A stretch of DNA of 34,542 bases. It comes from JACKAN01 sp964502735. Lineage in GTDB: Bacteria > Bdellovibrionota > Bdellovibrionia > Bdellovibrionales > UBA1609. Below the pieces are notes generated by a model. The model did not search any database. It was not told the origin of the DNA and saw only the letters and a program-made list of their open reading frames with translations. The stretch covers positions 1-34,542 of the forward strand of contig CAZCYD010000030.1 of the NCBI GenBank assembly GCA_964502735.1, in the 5' to 3' direction. Shown here in pieces: positions 16,311 to 23,683 of the stretch. Positions within the stretch are counted from its first letter, which is position 1. Every line of letters starts with the position of its first letter. Both the position numbers and the translations under genes were made by a program.

Positions 16311-17095
16311 ATTTTACCTTGCCTGATAAGATCTAAAAGATCGTGCTGATGAGAGTACCTTGTTTCCTGACCACGCCCCTTGTACACCATTAAATTAATA
16401 CTCAGCACAAGTCGAGAAGTTTTCCCTTTGTTTATAACAGAATGATACTTCCCTGTATCAAACCAGTAGAATTTTCCATCAGCTGGCAACTGGAAGTCTT
16501 CTCCTTCGACTTCCCAAACTACAGATTCATTGGTTTCTAGAACCGAATGAACTCTAATCGCCTCATAATACGGGAAATCTACATGGGGAGGGATGTGCCC
16601 TCCAGGCATAAGCTCCAAAAAGCGAACTTTAGTAAATGGCGACTGAAACTTATCTATAATTTTTTTGAAGAATGGGCTGCATGCCGGCGTGAAATCAGAA
16701 AATTCTGATTCATCAAGAGAGGGCATTAATCTCTCTACTCCTTGAAGCTTTTCGCTATAGTTTTTGAATGTGTTGTATATATCTATACCTTGACCATCTC
16801 TTCCATACAAATTTAAAGCATCGTATAAAGGGTCTTGCGACGACTTCTTTGCTGTAAGTCCTAATCCACGATAAATTAAACGATCCCTCAGTTTCCCAAA
16901 TTTGGAGGCGACTCGAAAAGGTTTCACAGGATATTTTTCCTGGATTTTATTATACTCAAACCTAGCCTCTTCCAAATTGAAGTCATACATTGAAGGCAAA
17001 CGAACGTAATTTAATTCTACTTTTGGCCAGATCGTATTGGGAGCATAAAGGTGATTCACAAAGTCTTTATCTATATCCGTTCCTAACCTGCTCAC
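16307..17095 (-). CDS. Asp/Asn beta-hydroxylase-like 2OG-Fe(II) oxygenase
   Basis: A 262-residue protein, GTG start at 17095 with GAGGAG 9 nt upstream. Fe ligands are H171-x-D173 (PPHVDFP) and H218 (GKYHSVIN); R181 (AIRVHS) and R228 (SRLVLSI) are in the expected places. It is the third protein of this family in the locus after those at 4966 and 5798, and shares their length and N-terminal unknown region. First gene of a six-gene run in which stops and starts overlap by 4 nt, so it is probably cotranscribed with the desaturase and radical SAM genes. Confidence 0.85.
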   Translation of the reverse strand: MSRLGTDIDKDFVNHLYAPNTIWPKVELNYVRLPSMYDFNLEEARFEYNKIQEKYPVKPFRVASKFGKLRDRLIYRGLGLTAKKSSQDPLYDALNLYGRDGQGIDIYNTFKNYSEKLQGVERLMPSLDESEFSDFTPACSPFFKKIIDKFQSPFTKVRFLELMPGGHIPPHVDFPYYEAIRVHSVLETNESVVWEVEGEDFQLPADGKFYWFDTGKYHSVINKGKTSRLVLSINLMVYKGRGQETRYSHQHDLLDLIRQGKI

Positions 17096-17221
17096 CCCTT
17101 AAAACTCCTCTGAGTTGGACTATAGCACACTCAACAGTTAAAACAATACGTGTATCTATCATAATGAGAAAACTTCTATAAAATGGAAAAATTTGTAGAC
17201 TCTTCCAGGTTTTAAGCGGTA

Positions 17222-17231
17222 CCCTATAGGG
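17222..17231. promoter_or_regulatory. 10-bp palindrome in the divergent intergenic region
   Basis: CCCTATAGGG is a perfect dyad lying 10 nt ahead of the GGAGG ribosome-binding site of the 17253 gene, in the 157-nt gap between two divergent genes. It could be a small operator, but a 10-bp palindrome can occur by chance. Confidence 0.25.
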
Positions 17232-17252
17232 GTGTACAAGGGAGGAAGTACT

Positions 17253-17669
17253 ATGCTGAACAGGCGTCTTTTTATGGGATTTTTATTATCTGCACCCGCT
17301 ATGCTTATTACATTTAAGAGCCTTATAAGTAAGAACTTCAAAACCACCTACATCGTAGACTATAGCCCGACTAATTTAGACCTATCAAAAGTAGGGACTA
17401 AAAGAAATCCCTCTTTTCGGGATTACCTTTTACCTGAGCTGGATAATCAGTGGTATAAAAACTATGAGTCTTGCAGACAAAAATACATCCGAGCAGGCTA
17501 CCTGCTGGAGTCAAATAAATCCATTTCAACAGAAAACAAAAAAATTGTTTTTACAAACATCTGGCGCAGCGAAGAGGATTTTCTTGCTTTTCACTATCAA
17601 ACTAACATGAACTACTTACAAAACCAGTTTAATAGGTCTTCCTTTAATACACAGCTTCTCATTGGTTAG
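17253..17669 (+). CDS. Small exported protein with Tat-like signal, possible ABM-like fold
   Basis: About 138 residues from the ATG at 17253, chosen because GGAGG at 17241-17245 is 7 nt upstream; an earlier GTG would precede the ribosome-binding site. The N-terminus NRRLFMGFLLSAPAML has a twin-arginine followed by a hydrophobic stretch, as in Tat signals, so it may be exported folded. The C-terminal part (VFTNIWRSEEDFLAFHY) resembles the core of the 503-769 product and might be a ferredoxin-fold domain. It is the only plus-strand gene between two minus-strand runs and converges on HTTM gene C, 7 nt apart. Confidence 0.7.
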   Translation: MLNRRLFMGFLLSAPAMLITFKSLISKNFKTTYIVDYSPTNLDLSKVGTKRNPSFRDYLLPELDNQWYKNYESCRQKYIRAGYLLESNKSISTENKKIVFTNIWRSEEDFLAFHYQTNMNYLQNQFNRSSFNTQLLIG

Positions 17670-17676
17670 TTTTTAT

Positions 17677-18507
17677 TTAACCCAAATCCGTGGATAAAAT
17701 ATATTGGAAGCGCTTCTTTAATTTTTTTCTCGCTTCCCAATACCATTGGCAATCAAAATTGAGAGTCTGAATAATTATCATAAACAGAGGGAGCCACGAA
17801 AAGCTAAAGCTCATAAGAATTCCCAAGTGCACAATTAGTATCATAAACCAAGCCACGACCCTTAAACGGGAGCTTACTATGGCAAAAAAATAAAAAAACT
17901 CTGCCACAATAACAAACCACACCGCAAAAAAACCCGCCGGAGTCTCCACAAAAGAGCCCCAAATCTCCTTATGAAAAAATGGCATTTCGCGAAATTGCAA
18001 TAAAGCCCAACCCTCAACCCAGGGCGGGGACCGCAGTTTTGAAATTGCGCTTGCAAAATAGATGACTCCCATAAAACCCCAAATCAAATTGTACTCAAAG
18101 TGCCTAAGCCTCCCCCCTTGTATAAGAAAAATTTTCTTGTTGCTCTCTTTTAGTGGTAATACAGCCACAAAAAGCAGGACCCAAATTTGAATTGGAGTCA
18201 CTACGGAGGTTAATAAGGGGTTTCTTATATGAATCAAAAAAATAAGAAGCGCCATAGCCAGCATTGACGGGCGGTACCACTTTACTAATAGCATCAGAGC
18301 ACAACATATAATGCCTAACATAGGTATGTATATAACTCTATCTGGGGCGTAAATACCGTTGAAAACATAAAGAGGTTTCCAGATACTGGTGAACGCCCAA
18401 TGCTGCCCCATAATTCCGGTATGACTAATTGTCTCTTTAACAGATTCCAGATGCTTGAACCAATAAAAGATAAAATATGTAGAAAGCAAATACCTAAAAA
18501 GATTCAA
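17677..18507 (-). CDS. HTTM-domain membrane protein, paralogue C
   Basis: A 276-residue polytopic protein. The stretch FASAISKLRSPPWVEGW at about 151-167 places K157 at the vitamin K carboxylase catalytic-lysine position and keeps WVEG exactly. About eight membrane helices fill the protein and there is no soluble carboxylase domain. The TTG start overlaps the partner stop (TTGA). It ends the eight-gene minus-strand run that includes a sterol-desaturase-family gene and two oxygenase-like genes. Confidence 0.85.
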   Translation of the reverse strand: MNLFRYLLSTYFIFYWFKHLESVKETISHTGIMGQHWAFTSIWKPLYVFNGIYAPDRVIYIPMLGIICCALMLLVKWYRPSMLAMALLIFLIHIRNPLLTSVVTPIQIWVLLFVAVLPLKESNKKIFLIQGGRLRHFEYNLIWGFMGVIYFASAISKLRSPPWVEGWALLQFREMPFFHKEIWGSFVETPAGFFAVWFVIVAEFFYFFAIVSSRLRVVAWFMILIVHLGILMSFSFSWLPLFMIIIQTLNFDCQWYWEARKKLKKRFQYILSTDLG

Positions 18508-18935
18508 TTGTCGCAGCTCCAGATTCTTTGGTTATTGTTTCCGTAAATATCAATGCTCAATATTGTAAAGGTGGAGATGTCATCAATAAACCAATTGTCA
18601 AATTTAAGATTTTTTTTACACAATAAATAATCAACTAACTGCTGGCTTAATTGCTTATTATAGTCCTCATGAAACATTATCAGCATATAGAGAGCACGAT
18701 CTTCTGGAAGAGAGCTCTCTGTCGTATAATCAAACTGAGATCTGTCTCCATTTTTATAGTTTATAATTATCTTCTTGGAAGAAAAAAAAGTAGGTTGCAC
18801 AAAAACTACTGCAAGAGGGGAGAATAGTGAAATAAATGCTGAATTTATCTTCTCACCCTTCACTACGTAAAATAGAGAGTTTATTACACCCAAAAAAAAT
18901 AATACTATTAACAATAACCTTCTCCACCCCTTCAT
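18504..18935 (-). CDS. Small HTTM-partner membrane protein C
   Basis: A 143-residue protein with an N-terminal membrane helix (about residues 5-24) and a SPLAVVFVQPTFF segment, then a soluble beta-rich domain ending in a Trp/Cys-containing tail. It sits between the sterol-desaturase-like gene (4-nt gap) and HTTM gene C (4-nt overlap). Same size and topology as the partners at 2859 and 10315; residue identity among them is low by eye. Function unknown. Confidence 0.75.
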   Translation of the reverse strand: MKGWRRLLLIVLFFLGVINSLFYVVKGEKINSAFISLFSPLAVVFVQPTFFSSKKIIINYKNGDRSQFDYTTESSLPEDRALYMLIMFHEDYNKQLSQQLVDYLLCKKNLKFDNWFIDDISTFTILSIDIYGNNNQRIWSCDN

Positions 18936-18939
18936 TACG

Positions 18940-19878
18940 CTATTTCTCCCGTAAAAAAGGCTTCAGAAGCAAGGACCAAAATGATTCAATATTAAGATTG
19001 CCTTTATCTAAAACACCATAGCTTATTCCAGATGAATCACTTAACGGCCTCGTATCGATGGTCTTAAATAGAAGGTCCCACAAAGAAAATATCCTGCCAA
19101 AGTTTTTACTCTTATCCACTGCATATTTATCATGATGCCTTAGGTGCATAGCTGGGCTCAACAAAATGTGACTTATAAACATTGGGTAATTCAAAAAAGT
19201 TGAAGAGTGTCGTAGAAAGGCCGTGATTGCAAACAGGGTTTCTATTATTAGAAACAAATTCAACCATGAGGCAAATAAAACCTCTGGCCAAAAAAAATAG
19301 CTTAAACTCACATAAGCATAAAAACCTAATCCAGACAGAGTTGTCATAAATAGGACATCTAAAGGGTGCATTCTTAAAACTGTATAAAATCCAATTTTCT
19401 CTGCGGAGTGATGAACTCTGTGAAACTTCCATAACCATGCCACTTCGTGCATACATCTATGGCTAATATACCCAACAAAGTCGCGAAGTAGTATACCTAC
19501 TGCTGCCCATATTATATAAAAATGTAAACTTACGAACTCAGCCCCTCTCACCCTGTCCCATCCATGAACCCAATTGAATAAGTACGTACTTACATCCTGC
19601 CCCTGAATTTTTACTGTAAAAACTCCCCCCAAAAAAAGTAACGACATATAAAAATCAACTCTGTGGCTTGGACTTCTGAGTTCTAAATCTTGAGAGATCT
19701 TTCGAACTGTATCTTGATACCCATTTCCCCTTCTAATATTTATCCAAGAAACTAAAAGTATAGCTAAAAAAAGGTAGTAAATACTATATCGTGACTCCAA
19801 ACTCAAAAATGAGGACCTTAATGACTTTAGTGCCGTCCAAACTCCTTCGAGAAAGAAATTCCACAAAGCATCGGCCAT
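18940..19878 (-). CDS. Sterol desaturase/fatty-acid hydroxylase family protein
   Basis: A 312-residue membrane di-iron enzyme. Histidine clusters HRCMH, HRVHH (FHRVHHSAE) and HLRHH (MHLRHHDKY) are those of the ERG3/fatty-acid hydroxylase superfamily, which hydroxylates or desaturates sterols, fatty acids, carotenoids or alkylglycerols using oxygen. The start is well supported by GGAGGGAGC immediately before the ATG. It is followed by an HTTM/partner pair and preceded by oxygenase-like genes. The histidine-box spacing differs from the three acyl desaturases, so it adds a separate chemistry to the locus. Confidence 0.92.
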   Translation of the reverse strand: MADALWNFFLEGVWTALKSLRSSFLSLESRYSIYYLFLAILLVSWINIRRGNGYQDTVRKISQDLELRSPSHRVDFYMSLLFLGGVFTVKIQGQDVSTYLFNWVHGWDRVRGAEFVSLHFYIIWAAVGILLRDFVGYISHRCMHEVAWLWKFHRVHHSAEKIGFYTVLRMHPLDVLFMTTLSGLGFYAYVSLSYFFWPEVLFASWLNLFLIIETLFAITAFLRHSSTFLNYPMFISHILLSPAMHLRHHDKYAVDKSKNFGRIFSLWDLLFKTIDTRPLSDSSGISYGVLDKGNLNIESFWSLLLKPFLREK

Positions 19879-19945
19879 GCTCCCTCCTCATAAATAAAAG
19901 ATTGCTACATTATTGCAACTTTTTTAACACCAAGTCGATTGAACT

Positions 19946-20689
19946 TCATAGCGACAACTCATTATTATTTAAGTATAGGGAATTCAATATCAATCCTTGG
20001 AACTTTATATCGCTTAATGGGATCTCAATATACAATGTAGTTCTAGGAGACTTGCTATAGTTTTCTACACAATGCAGATGCCAAGAATTAAAAATCCAAG
20101 CTTCACCAGCCTTATAGCAAAGGCTAATTGCATCTTGATCTTCATCCTTAGTTCTTTTTACCTTGTATAAAACTTTTGAGTTAGTCACTAAAGGTATTTG
20201 CACTATAACTTTGTGGTAAGGCTGAAAACCGATAAACTCAGACTGACAATGTGAATGCCAAGGTAACAAAACTCCACCTGGTATGCGCAAAAACCGTGTA
20301 ATACGAGGACTATTAGTTATTGAATTTACTAGAGCCATAGTGATCGGCATTTGTCTGGAAAGCTCTGTATAGTGAAGCTCAATTTCTCCATAGTGATTTC
20401 TGATCACCTCACCACCGGGAAGAGCTCTGTATTCAAAAAGTCTTTTGCTATCTGGGAGATAATCAATTAAACCACGGCCATACCAGAGGCGATCTTGACC
20501 AACAATTCCTCTGCCCTTTAAATTCAAATGAATTCGGTAGAAATAATTAATACTCGTTTGTATCTCATATAAAATTTCTTCTACCGGAACCTGAACCTGC
20601 AAGCGAAAGTGAGCAATATCCGTCAAGAAAGCGGAAAAGTCCTCAAGTTGACTTTGCTCACTTAATTGAATAGAAGGTTGCTTCCACAT
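19946..20689 (-). CDS. Asp/Asn-hydroxylase-like cupin protein with H-x-H in place of H-x-D
   Basis: A 247-residue protein whose C-terminal half matches the Asp/Asn beta-hydroxylase-like fold. RFLRIPGGVLLPWHSH gives H145-x-H147, where the other family members here have H-x-D, and the distal histidine is H204 or H206 (WHLHCVEN). R216 (PRTTLYIEI) may bind 2-oxoglutarate. H-x-H is seen in some cupin-type oxygenases and in some metal-binding non-enzymes, so it may be an altered-ligand enzyme. It lies between the orphan at 20724 and the sterol-desaturase-like gene. Confidence 0.75.
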   Translation of the reverse strand: MWKQPSIQLSEQSQLEDFSAFLTDIAHFRLQVQVPVEEILYEIQTSINYFYRIHLNLKGRGIVGQDRLWYGRGLIDYLPDSKRLFEYRALPGGEVIRNHYGEIELHYTELSRQMPITMALVNSITNSPRITRFLRIPGGVLLPWHSHCQSEFIGFQPYHKVIVQIPLVTNSKVLYKVKRTKDEDQDAISLCYKAGEAWIFNSWHLHCVENYSKSPRTTLYIEIPLSDIKFQGLILNSLYLNNNELSL

Positions 20690-20723
20690 ATATATACATG
20701 CTCCTATTTTAAATTTATTCCAC

Positions 20724-21374
20724 TTACCAATTCACAACTCTTTCAAATTCAGGCTTTATTCTTGTGCACCAAATTCCCATATCGTAGGGCCAAGTGCGAT
20801 CATCAAGTAATTCATTAAAGATAGTATAATTTGAAGATGTATTGGCCTTTATAACGCCCTCTAAAAGAGAGTAGTAACGAAATGTGAGGGGGGTGTCAAA
20901 AGCTCTCCATGTTCGGAACTTGTGGCGCACGTCTCTAAGTTTCTGTACACTATAGTACGCTTTAATTCCGTTGCTCTCCCCAATATCCAGTGATTTATGA
21001 AGACAATACACCAGTCCACTTTTTGAAGAATTAAACAGACTTAGACTCCTCTTAACAAACATATAATTAAACGTGGCATAGGGAAGCGATGGCCATAGGT
21101 GGGTTCCCATTATACTTTTGAGCTCCCCTTCCTGGGAAAAATTCCCCACTAAATATTTTAAATGATGGTTAGAGTCTAAGTATTTGTCCAAGTAACGGAA
21201 AAATAGCTCTCGAGATTGGTTCTTATTCTGACATTGAATTTGCTCCAGAATAAGATCTTCAATTTGTAATCGATGGCTCTCGTCCAAAACCTTTGTACAA
21301 CTTATTGCCTCGGCAACTTCTCTAGACATTGCTGATGAGGCTAATTTCCTTTCTAAATTTATCTTGGAAGACAC
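20724..21374 (-). CDS. Orphan protein overlapping an oxygenase gene
   Basis: A 216-residue soluble protein. The GTG at 21374 is chosen because GAGGG lies 6 nt upstream; this makes its first 53 nt overlap the end of the 21322-22056 gene in another frame. An ATG at 21329 is the alternative but lacks a ribosome-binding site. The protein is mostly helical with an aromatic patch (WPSLPYATFNYMF). No family, metal motif or signal peptide is recognised. Context suggests a role in the oxidative pathway. Confidence 0.7.
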   Translation of the reverse strand: MSSKINLERKLASSAMSREVAEAISCTKVLDESHRLQIEDLILEQIQCQNKNQSRELFFRYLDKYLDSNHHLKYLVGNFSQEGELKSIMGTHLWPSLPYATFNYMFVKRSLSLFNSSKSGLVYCLHKSLDIGESNGIKAYYSVQKLRDVRHKFRTWRAFDTPLTFRYYSLLEGVIKANTSSNYTIFNELLDDRTWPYDMGIWCTRIKPEFERVVNW

Positions 21375-22056
21375 CGTCTACCCTCATTGAAAATGTTGTT
21401 TTTACATTTTGGTCAACGCCATGCCAATCTAAATCGTTCCAGTAGCTTGCACAGCTTTTAACATAGTGCTTCTCATCTTTATCCTCATCATAAATAAATA
21501 ATTTTTTTTCCAAACCCGGACGAAAATAAATAAATTCTGTATTTGGATGCGCTCGTCTCGCCTCCGGATTACCCGCATCGTAGTGTATCAAAGTGCGGTG
21601 CTGGCTGGATGTAATAAAAAACAGAATCCTTCCGATTTCATCAAAGGGAAGTTTTTCAATAAACTCTAGGGTTTGGGGGAAGAGTTTAGCCTGCTGGGTC
21701 CACTCACAATTGTCTCTTAGATGTTTTTTCCAAAAATCTCGTTCTCTTCTTATAAAAACAAGAAAATACGGGTGATATACTGGTAAACGCAAACTCACAT
21801 ACCAGGCCCGCTGATGAAGATTGTCCAATTTATCTAAATTTTCAATATCCTTTGCTGAGAGATATTCATTTGGATTTTGCAAAACCGTGCAGAGTTCCAA
21901 CTCTTTTTCTTTAGAGTGAACTCCGCAGCTCACAACTCCCTTATCGATATGGCTCTTGGATATGCCCATAATCATCTCATCATAAAGACTATGAAACTCC
22001 TCTAGGTCAATGTAGCCATCTAAATCAATATAAGTTTTTGCGTAAACACCTTTCAT
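21322..22056 (-). CDS. Putative 2OG-Fe(II) oxygenase (Asp/Asn-hydroxylase-like or cupin)
   Basis: A 244-residue soluble protein from the ATG at 22056. It has a plausible facial triad: H158-x-D160 (TLIHYDAGN), then H212 (LDWHGVDQ), with R225 (FSMRVDG) 13 residues later, the spacing typical of 2-oxoglutarate oxygenases. The N-terminal half is unrecognised. Substrate unknown. It follows HTTM gene D by 45 nt and overlaps the next orphan gene by 53 nt. Confidence 0.7.
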   Translation of the reverse strand: MKGVYAKTYIDLDGYIDLEEFHSLYDEMIMGISKSHIDKGVVSCGVHSKEKELELCTVLQNPNEYLSAKDIENLDKLDNLHQRAWYVSLRLPVYHPYFLVFIRRERDFWKKHLRDNCEWTQQAKLFPQTLEFIEKLPFDEIGRILFFITSSQHRTLIHYDAGNPEARRAHPNTEFIYFRPGLEKKLFIYDEDKDEKHYVKSCASYWNDLDWHGVDQNVKTTFSMRVDGVFQDKFRKEISLISNV

Positions 22057-22101
22057 AAACTCTAATCTAATCTATCCTGTTCCTCTTTCTACGCCAAGTT
22101 C

Positions 22102-22977
22102 TTAAACTTGCGCCTCGACGCATTTTTTTGTTTTCATTGATTCAAAAGGGAGCCAACACAGCATAACCGCGTACATAGGCCAAAACTGCTCTCTTAACAC
22201 AAGAGAAACTGTAATCAGAAACAAAACCTGCCCTACAGCGATGGGTGCCCGCCATACCCCCCCAAAAAGAGCCAAAGGCGCAAGAAGCTCAAACAGAATT
22301 GTGCCACCGGCAATTGCCTGACATAGCCAACTCTTAGAGGCTACATAGTAAAGAAGTTTTGCAAACTCCGGATTGTGCACGCCTTGAAGCAAGTTAGCCA
22401 TATGGTCAGAAAACACCCAATCTAGACCACTTAAAGTTAGTTTTTTAACCCCCGCAGAAAAAAATAATATGCTTAATAACCATCGGTTAATAACTATGGG
22501 CCAACTACTTTCTAAAGTTGATGGAGATGATTTCTTGTTGCCGAATAATATATGATCTACAGAAAGCTCATGCCCATGTTTTGACGTTGCAAGCACTAAA
22601 AAAGAAAGCGCCGCAATCCCTGTTGAATGGTCCCATCCCCCCAATGAGAAGAAAATACCAGAAAGATAGAAAAAAATAAGGGCCACGATAAATAGTGAAG
22701 CGCGCGTGAACAGACCAATACAAGCAAAAACAAGAGTTACTTTCAAAAGTAGAATTAATAGATCAAAAAAATGTGGATTTGGCATACTCGTAAATAAAAT
22801 TGGAAGCCCAAAAAGATTTGGCTGCAACAATTCAGAATTCACATATATATAACCACGCACAAAGGATTCAGGTAAAAAGGCAAGGGAGACAATACAAAAT
22901 AGAGCGCGCCAAAGTCCCACCGCTGACGATGAAACTTCAGGGACTTCGAGCCTGCGTACAAGATTTATCAAGAACAT
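22102..22977 (-). CDS. HTTM-domain membrane protein, paralogue D
   Basis: A 291-residue polytopic protein and, at the key motif, the paralogue closest to vitamin K carboxylase: FFSAGVKKL at 172-180 reproduces the AGVKKL of the human enzyme, with K179 at the catalytic K218 position and a Trp a few residues later. About eight membrane helices, no soluble domain. Its first bases overlap (10 nt) the end of a second-frame segment that belongs to the broken partner gene upstream. Chemistry unknown; quinol-linked deprotonation or oxidation is inferred. Confidence 0.87.
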   Translation of the reverse strand: MFLINLVRRLEVPEVSSSAVGLWRALFCIVSLAFLPESFVRGYIYVNSELLQPNLFGLPILFTSMPNPHFFDLLILLLKVTLVFACIGLFTRASLFIVALIFFYLSGIFFSLGGWDHSTGIAALSFLVLATSKHGHELSVDHILFGNKKSSPSTLESSWPIVINRWLLSILFFSAGVKKLTLSGLDWVFSDHMANLLQGVHNPEFAKLLYYVASKSWLCQAIAGGTILFELLAPLALFGGVWRAPIAVGQVLFLITVSLVLREQFWPMYAVMLCWLPFESMKTKKCVEAQV

Positions 22978-23472
22978 GCAAGCCTCAATCTTTTTGTCGC
23001 GACGATGGACTTTATCTCTGATGGCTCCTGGGTCGCCGGATTAATGTAATATATTAGTACTTGCTCGATACTTTTAAATTGAGACCAGTTTTCCTCCTCA
23101 CATTTTTTTTGTTTATATATCTCATTTGGGACTCAAGGAGCCGGCTTACTCGTTCTAGACAAACCTCTCTCTGATCTTGATCCCGACAATAATTATTTTT
23201 GAAAAAAAGCGTTTGATGAAATCTGTAGTAATTGAATGGATAAAAAAATAATGTCTAAAAGGCAAATACACCATTTCTCCCTCCCCTTGCTGAACTCCAT
23301 AGAAATGATACTGTTCGCCCATCCGAAGACCTGTATATAGTGGATAGTTTACAAAAGGGAAAAAGCTCTGACCAATAACATTGCTGATAATTGATAATCC
23401 GATAATCAATATGGGGAATATATGAACCTTCTCAATTTGTAAAAGTTTTTGGAGCATTCTGGTATTCCGCAT
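22968..23472 (-). pseudogene. Small HTTM-partner D, apparently frameshifted
   Basis: The ATG at 23472 (AGGCGG upstream) opens a reading frame that stops at 23155 after about 105 residues, containing a membrane helix and FFPFVNYPLYTG, akin to WPLSVYPMF of partner A. Protein-like sequence then continues in a second frame (LERVSRLLESQM) and a third (CEEENWSQFKSIEQ) down to a TGA at 22968 that overlaps the HTTM start by 10 nt, as intact partners do. The second shift can be placed at a run of eight A (23103-23110). Restoring frame would give about 165 residues. It may be a decayed gene, a sequencing error, or a slippage-dependent gene; alternatively the 105-residue product is complete. Confidence 0.6.
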
Positions 23473-23683
23473 TGGTGACCGCCTATTCAATTATGTTATC
23501 TACTCAAATTATTTATGTCTAGAACACGATGACTAAAACACAAAGTCTAGATCACAAAGTGTTCAATATATATGAAAACGCATGAGAGAATTAAAAGATG
23601 AGTGTCAGAAAATTATAATGTCATTTTTTTAAAAAATAGTAAATTTTGTTGTCATTGCCTACGGACTCGGGTCACATACTTCT

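Noticed and set aside
19791..20060. Plus-strand 89-codon frame over the start of the sterol-desaturase gene and the end of the next
   Set aside because: Composition is not protein-like and it covers two well-supported minus-strand genes and their junction.
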